A stretch of 6,740 nucleotides of DNA from CAZTKP01 sp964614215. Its GTDB lineage: Bacteria; UBP6; UBA1177. Location of the stretch: the NCBI GenBank assembly GCA_964614215.1, contig CAZTKP010000145.1:1-6740 (forward strand). Reading direction: 5' to 3'. Positions 4,916 through 6,740 of this stretch are shown piece after piece; position 1 is the stretch's first letter; each line of letters begins with the position of its first letter. The notes below the pieces were generated by a model. It searched no databases. It saw nothing but the letters and a program-made list of their open reading frames with translations, and was not told the DNA's origin. Position numbers and translations under genes: made by a program.

Positions 4916-6740
4916 TCACTGGCAGGTATCATTATCCCTAACTCTTTGATATTTAACATTCTTTTTACTCACAGAAAGGCATTCCATGAGAACTTCCGAT
5001 GCCGATTTTACAGGAAATATGCTGATATTTTCCTTTATTTCCTGCGGCAGTTCATCATAGTCGGAAATATTATCTTCAGGAATATAGACCTTTCTTATGC
5101 CAGCCTTCCTGGCTGCCATTATCTTTGCTCTCAATCCGCCTATCTTAAGAACGTTTCCGCGAAGTGTCAGCTCGCCGGTCATTCCCACGTAAGGTTCGAC
5201 ACTTCGTCCGGACATCAGAGAGGCAACTGCAAGCGCAATGGCCATACCTGCTGAAGGTCCGTCTTTGGGAGTGGCTCCTTCCGGAAAGTGTATGTGAAGA
5301 GTATTCTTTTCCCACTGGTCTCTATCGTATTTAAAAAGTCTGTCCGCTATACTTCTCACATAACTCACCGCGATCTCGACAGACTCCCTCATCACGTCTC
5401 CGAGGCTTCCTGTTATTTTAATTCCGGCCTGCCCCGGATATTTTATCGCCTCGATCTTCAGCACCACGCCACCGTACGGAGTCCAGGCAAGTCCATTCAC
5501 AACACCGATCTCTTTTGTGTTGACCTTTTGTTTTTCATTATATTTCACAGGACCGAGATATTTTTCGATATTTTTCTGCGTTATCACGATCCTCTTCTTT
5601 TCAAGATTTTTTGATACCTTTCCAAGACTAAGGTTCCTACAGATCTTGGAGATCTTTCTTTCAAGGTCTCTGACTCCCGATTCAGAGGTATATCCGTCAA
5701 TTATTAACGTCATCCCTGTTTTTGAGAAAGAAAGCGTCAAGTCCTCGACACCATTGATCTTTTTCTGTTTAGGAATTAGAAACATCTCTGCAATTTTCTT
5801 TTTCTCATACCAGGTGTAGCCATCGATCTCGATAACTTCCATCCTATCTCTCAATGCAGGCGGTATCATAGTAACATCGTTGGCTGTGGCAATAAAAAGA
5901 ACATTGCTCAGATCGAACTCCATATCAACATAGTGATCTATAAAAGTGCTGTTCTGTTCAGGATCAAGCACTTCAAGAAGAGCCGAAGCGGGATCACCGC
6001 GGAAATCACTCGCAAGTTTGTCTATCTCATCAAGCAGAAACAGCGGATTGTTCGCCTCAACTTTTTTTAATGACTGAATTATCTTACCGGGAAGAGCTCC
6101 GATATAAGTTCTCCTGTGTCCCCTTATTTCAGCTTCATCCTTAATTCCGCCTAGAGACTGTCTGACATACTTTCTTCCTGTAGCTCTGGCTATGGATGCG
6201 GCGATCGAGGTCTTGCCAACTCCGGGAGGTCCGACGAGACAGATTATAGGAGATTTAAGATTACCCTTGAGCTTAAGTACGGCCAGATATTCCAGAATTC
6301 TGGTCTTCACTTCCTTCAGTCCGAAATGTTCCCTGTCAAGTATCTTCTCTGCTCTTTCAATGTCGATACCCGACTCCGTTCCGATCCTCCATGGAAGCTT
6401 CACCATTGTCTCCAGATACGTGCTTATCACGCCGCTTTCAGCACTCATGGGCGGAAGCATCTCATAACGGCTGTATTCCTCATAGAGCTTATCTTTCACC
6501 GGATCGGGAGCATCGAGAGCGTCTATTTTTTCAAGAAGTTCATCTTCATAGGACTGACCGCTGCTGTGATCACCGGAAAGTTCTCCCTTCAGAGCATTAA
6601 TGTGCTCATTTATGAAAAATTCCTTCTGGCCTTTTTCAAATTTTTCCCTCACAGAGGTCTCTATCGTGCTCTCCAGTTCACGGAACTCAACTTCCATTTT
6701 AAGAACTGTCGCCATTTTTCTATATCTTTCCGTCAGGTTG
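4916..6740 (-). CDS. lon: ATP-dependent serine protease Lon (LonA), 5'-partial
   Basis: Lon is a cytosolic hexameric AAA+ protease that unfolds and degrades misfolded and regulatory proteins. The frame is open through base 6739, and the ATG at 6715 is internal: the residues before it (NLTERYRK) continue the Lon coiled-coil linker. Numbered from that Met, residues 1-48 are the linker (EKGQKEFFINEHINALKGEL), followed by MLPPMSAE. The AAA+ module has Walker A GPPGVGKTS (162-170), Walker B FLLDEID (226-232), sensor 1 in ATAND (277-280) and sensor 2 Arg in SGVRDLERKI. The protease domain has the Ser488/Lys531 dyad in PKDGPSAG and GGLRAKIMAA; their 43-residue spacing equals E. coli Ser679/Lys722. 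By that alignment about 185 residues, the N-terminal substrate-binding domain, lie beyond the right edge. Both catalytic centres are intact. No intrinsic terminator is visible after the TGA stop, so read-through into rho is possible. Confidence 0.97.
   Translation of the reverse strand, partial: NLTERYRKMATVLKMEVEFRELESTIETSVREKFEKGQKEFFINEHINALKGELSGDHSSGQSYEDELLEKIDALDAPDPVKDKLYEEYSRYEMLPPMSAESGVISTYLETMVKLPWRIGTESGIDIERAEKILDREHFGLKEVKTRILEYLAVLKLKGNLKSPIICLVGPPGVGKTSIAASIARATGRKYVRQSLGGIKDEAEIRGHRRTYIGALPGKIIQSLKKVEANNPLFLLDEIDKLASDFRGDPASALLEVLDPEQNSTFIDHYVDMEFDLSNVLFIATANDVTMIPPALRDRMEVIEIDGYTWYEKKKIAEMFLIPKQKKINGVEDLTLSFSKTGMTLIIDGYTSESGVRDLERKISKICRNLSLGKVSKNLEKKRIVITQKNIEKYLGPVKYNEKQKVNTKEIGVVNGLAWTPYGGVVLKIEAIKYPGQAGIKITGSLGDVMRESVEIAVSYVRSIADRLFKYDRDQWEKNTLHIHFPEGATPKDGPSAGMAIALAVASLMSGRSVEPYVGMTGELTLRGNVLKIGGLRAKIMAARKAGIRKVYIPEDNISDYDELPQEIKENISIFPVKSASEVLMECLSVSKKNVKYQRVRDNDTCQ

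Noticed and set aside
4892..5254. A 120-codon + strand reading frame opposite the lon 3' end
   Set aside because: It is antisense to the conserved Lon protease domain, resembles no known family and has no clear ribosome site. The same reasoning removes the other antisense frames over lon, rho and the kinases.
6713..6715. ATG as the start of Lon
   Set aside because: The frame continues to the window edge and encodes the Lon linker; the N-terminal domain of about 185 residues would otherwise be missing.
1..6740. Mobile element, CRISPR array, tRNA or defence system
   Set aside because: There are no terminal inverted repeats, transposase or integrase motifs, regularly spaced repeats or tRNA-like folds, and nearly all bases belong to four ordinary genes.

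Overview
The window holds four protein-coding genes and almost no spare DNA. Two hybrid sensor histidine kinases lie in tandem on the + strand (1-1539 and 1592-3493). The transcription terminator rho (3496-4746) and the ATP-dependent protease lon (4916-6740) lie on the - strand, facing them. Both outer genes are cut by the window edges: the first kinase lacks its start, and lon lacks roughly its first 185 codons. No tRNA, rRNA, CRISPR array, insertion sequence or phage gene is visible.

The organism is a bacterium with moderately low GC (about 40% in the lines I counted), normal Shine-Dalgarno sites and sigma70-like promoters. Rho is close in length and motifs to the E. coli protein and has no N-terminal insertion; Lon is of the LonA type. 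Stand-alone cytosolic PAS hybrid kinases whose receiver carries 'DLT(V/I)PGG.GG' are, from memory, common in Deltaproteobacteria, Spirochaetes and several environmental candidate phyla. The window alone does not fix the phylum.

Layout: kinase 1 (probably REC-PAS-HisKA-HATPase-REC) ends at 1539. A good sigma70-like promoter straddles its stop codon and should drive kinase 2 (PAS-PAS-HisKA-HATPase-REC) from an ATG at 1592. Kinase 2 and rho meet tail to tail with two bases between their stop codons. A 169-bp gap between lon and rho carries a candidate rho promoter, a short A/T-rich leader with repeated AAGCTT hexamers, and a strong rho Shine-Dalgarno.

The kinases are paralogues that likely feed the same or parallel phosphorelays. 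No histidine phosphotransfer protein or DNA-binding response regulator is in view, so their output lies elsewhere or their C-terminal receivers act on the kinases themselves. Rho and Lon are housekeeping functions and need not be linked to the kinases. I found no convincing new biological system. The points most worth checking are the truncated N-terminal receiver of kinase 1, the promoter overlapping its stop codon, and the terminator-less kinase/rho junction.
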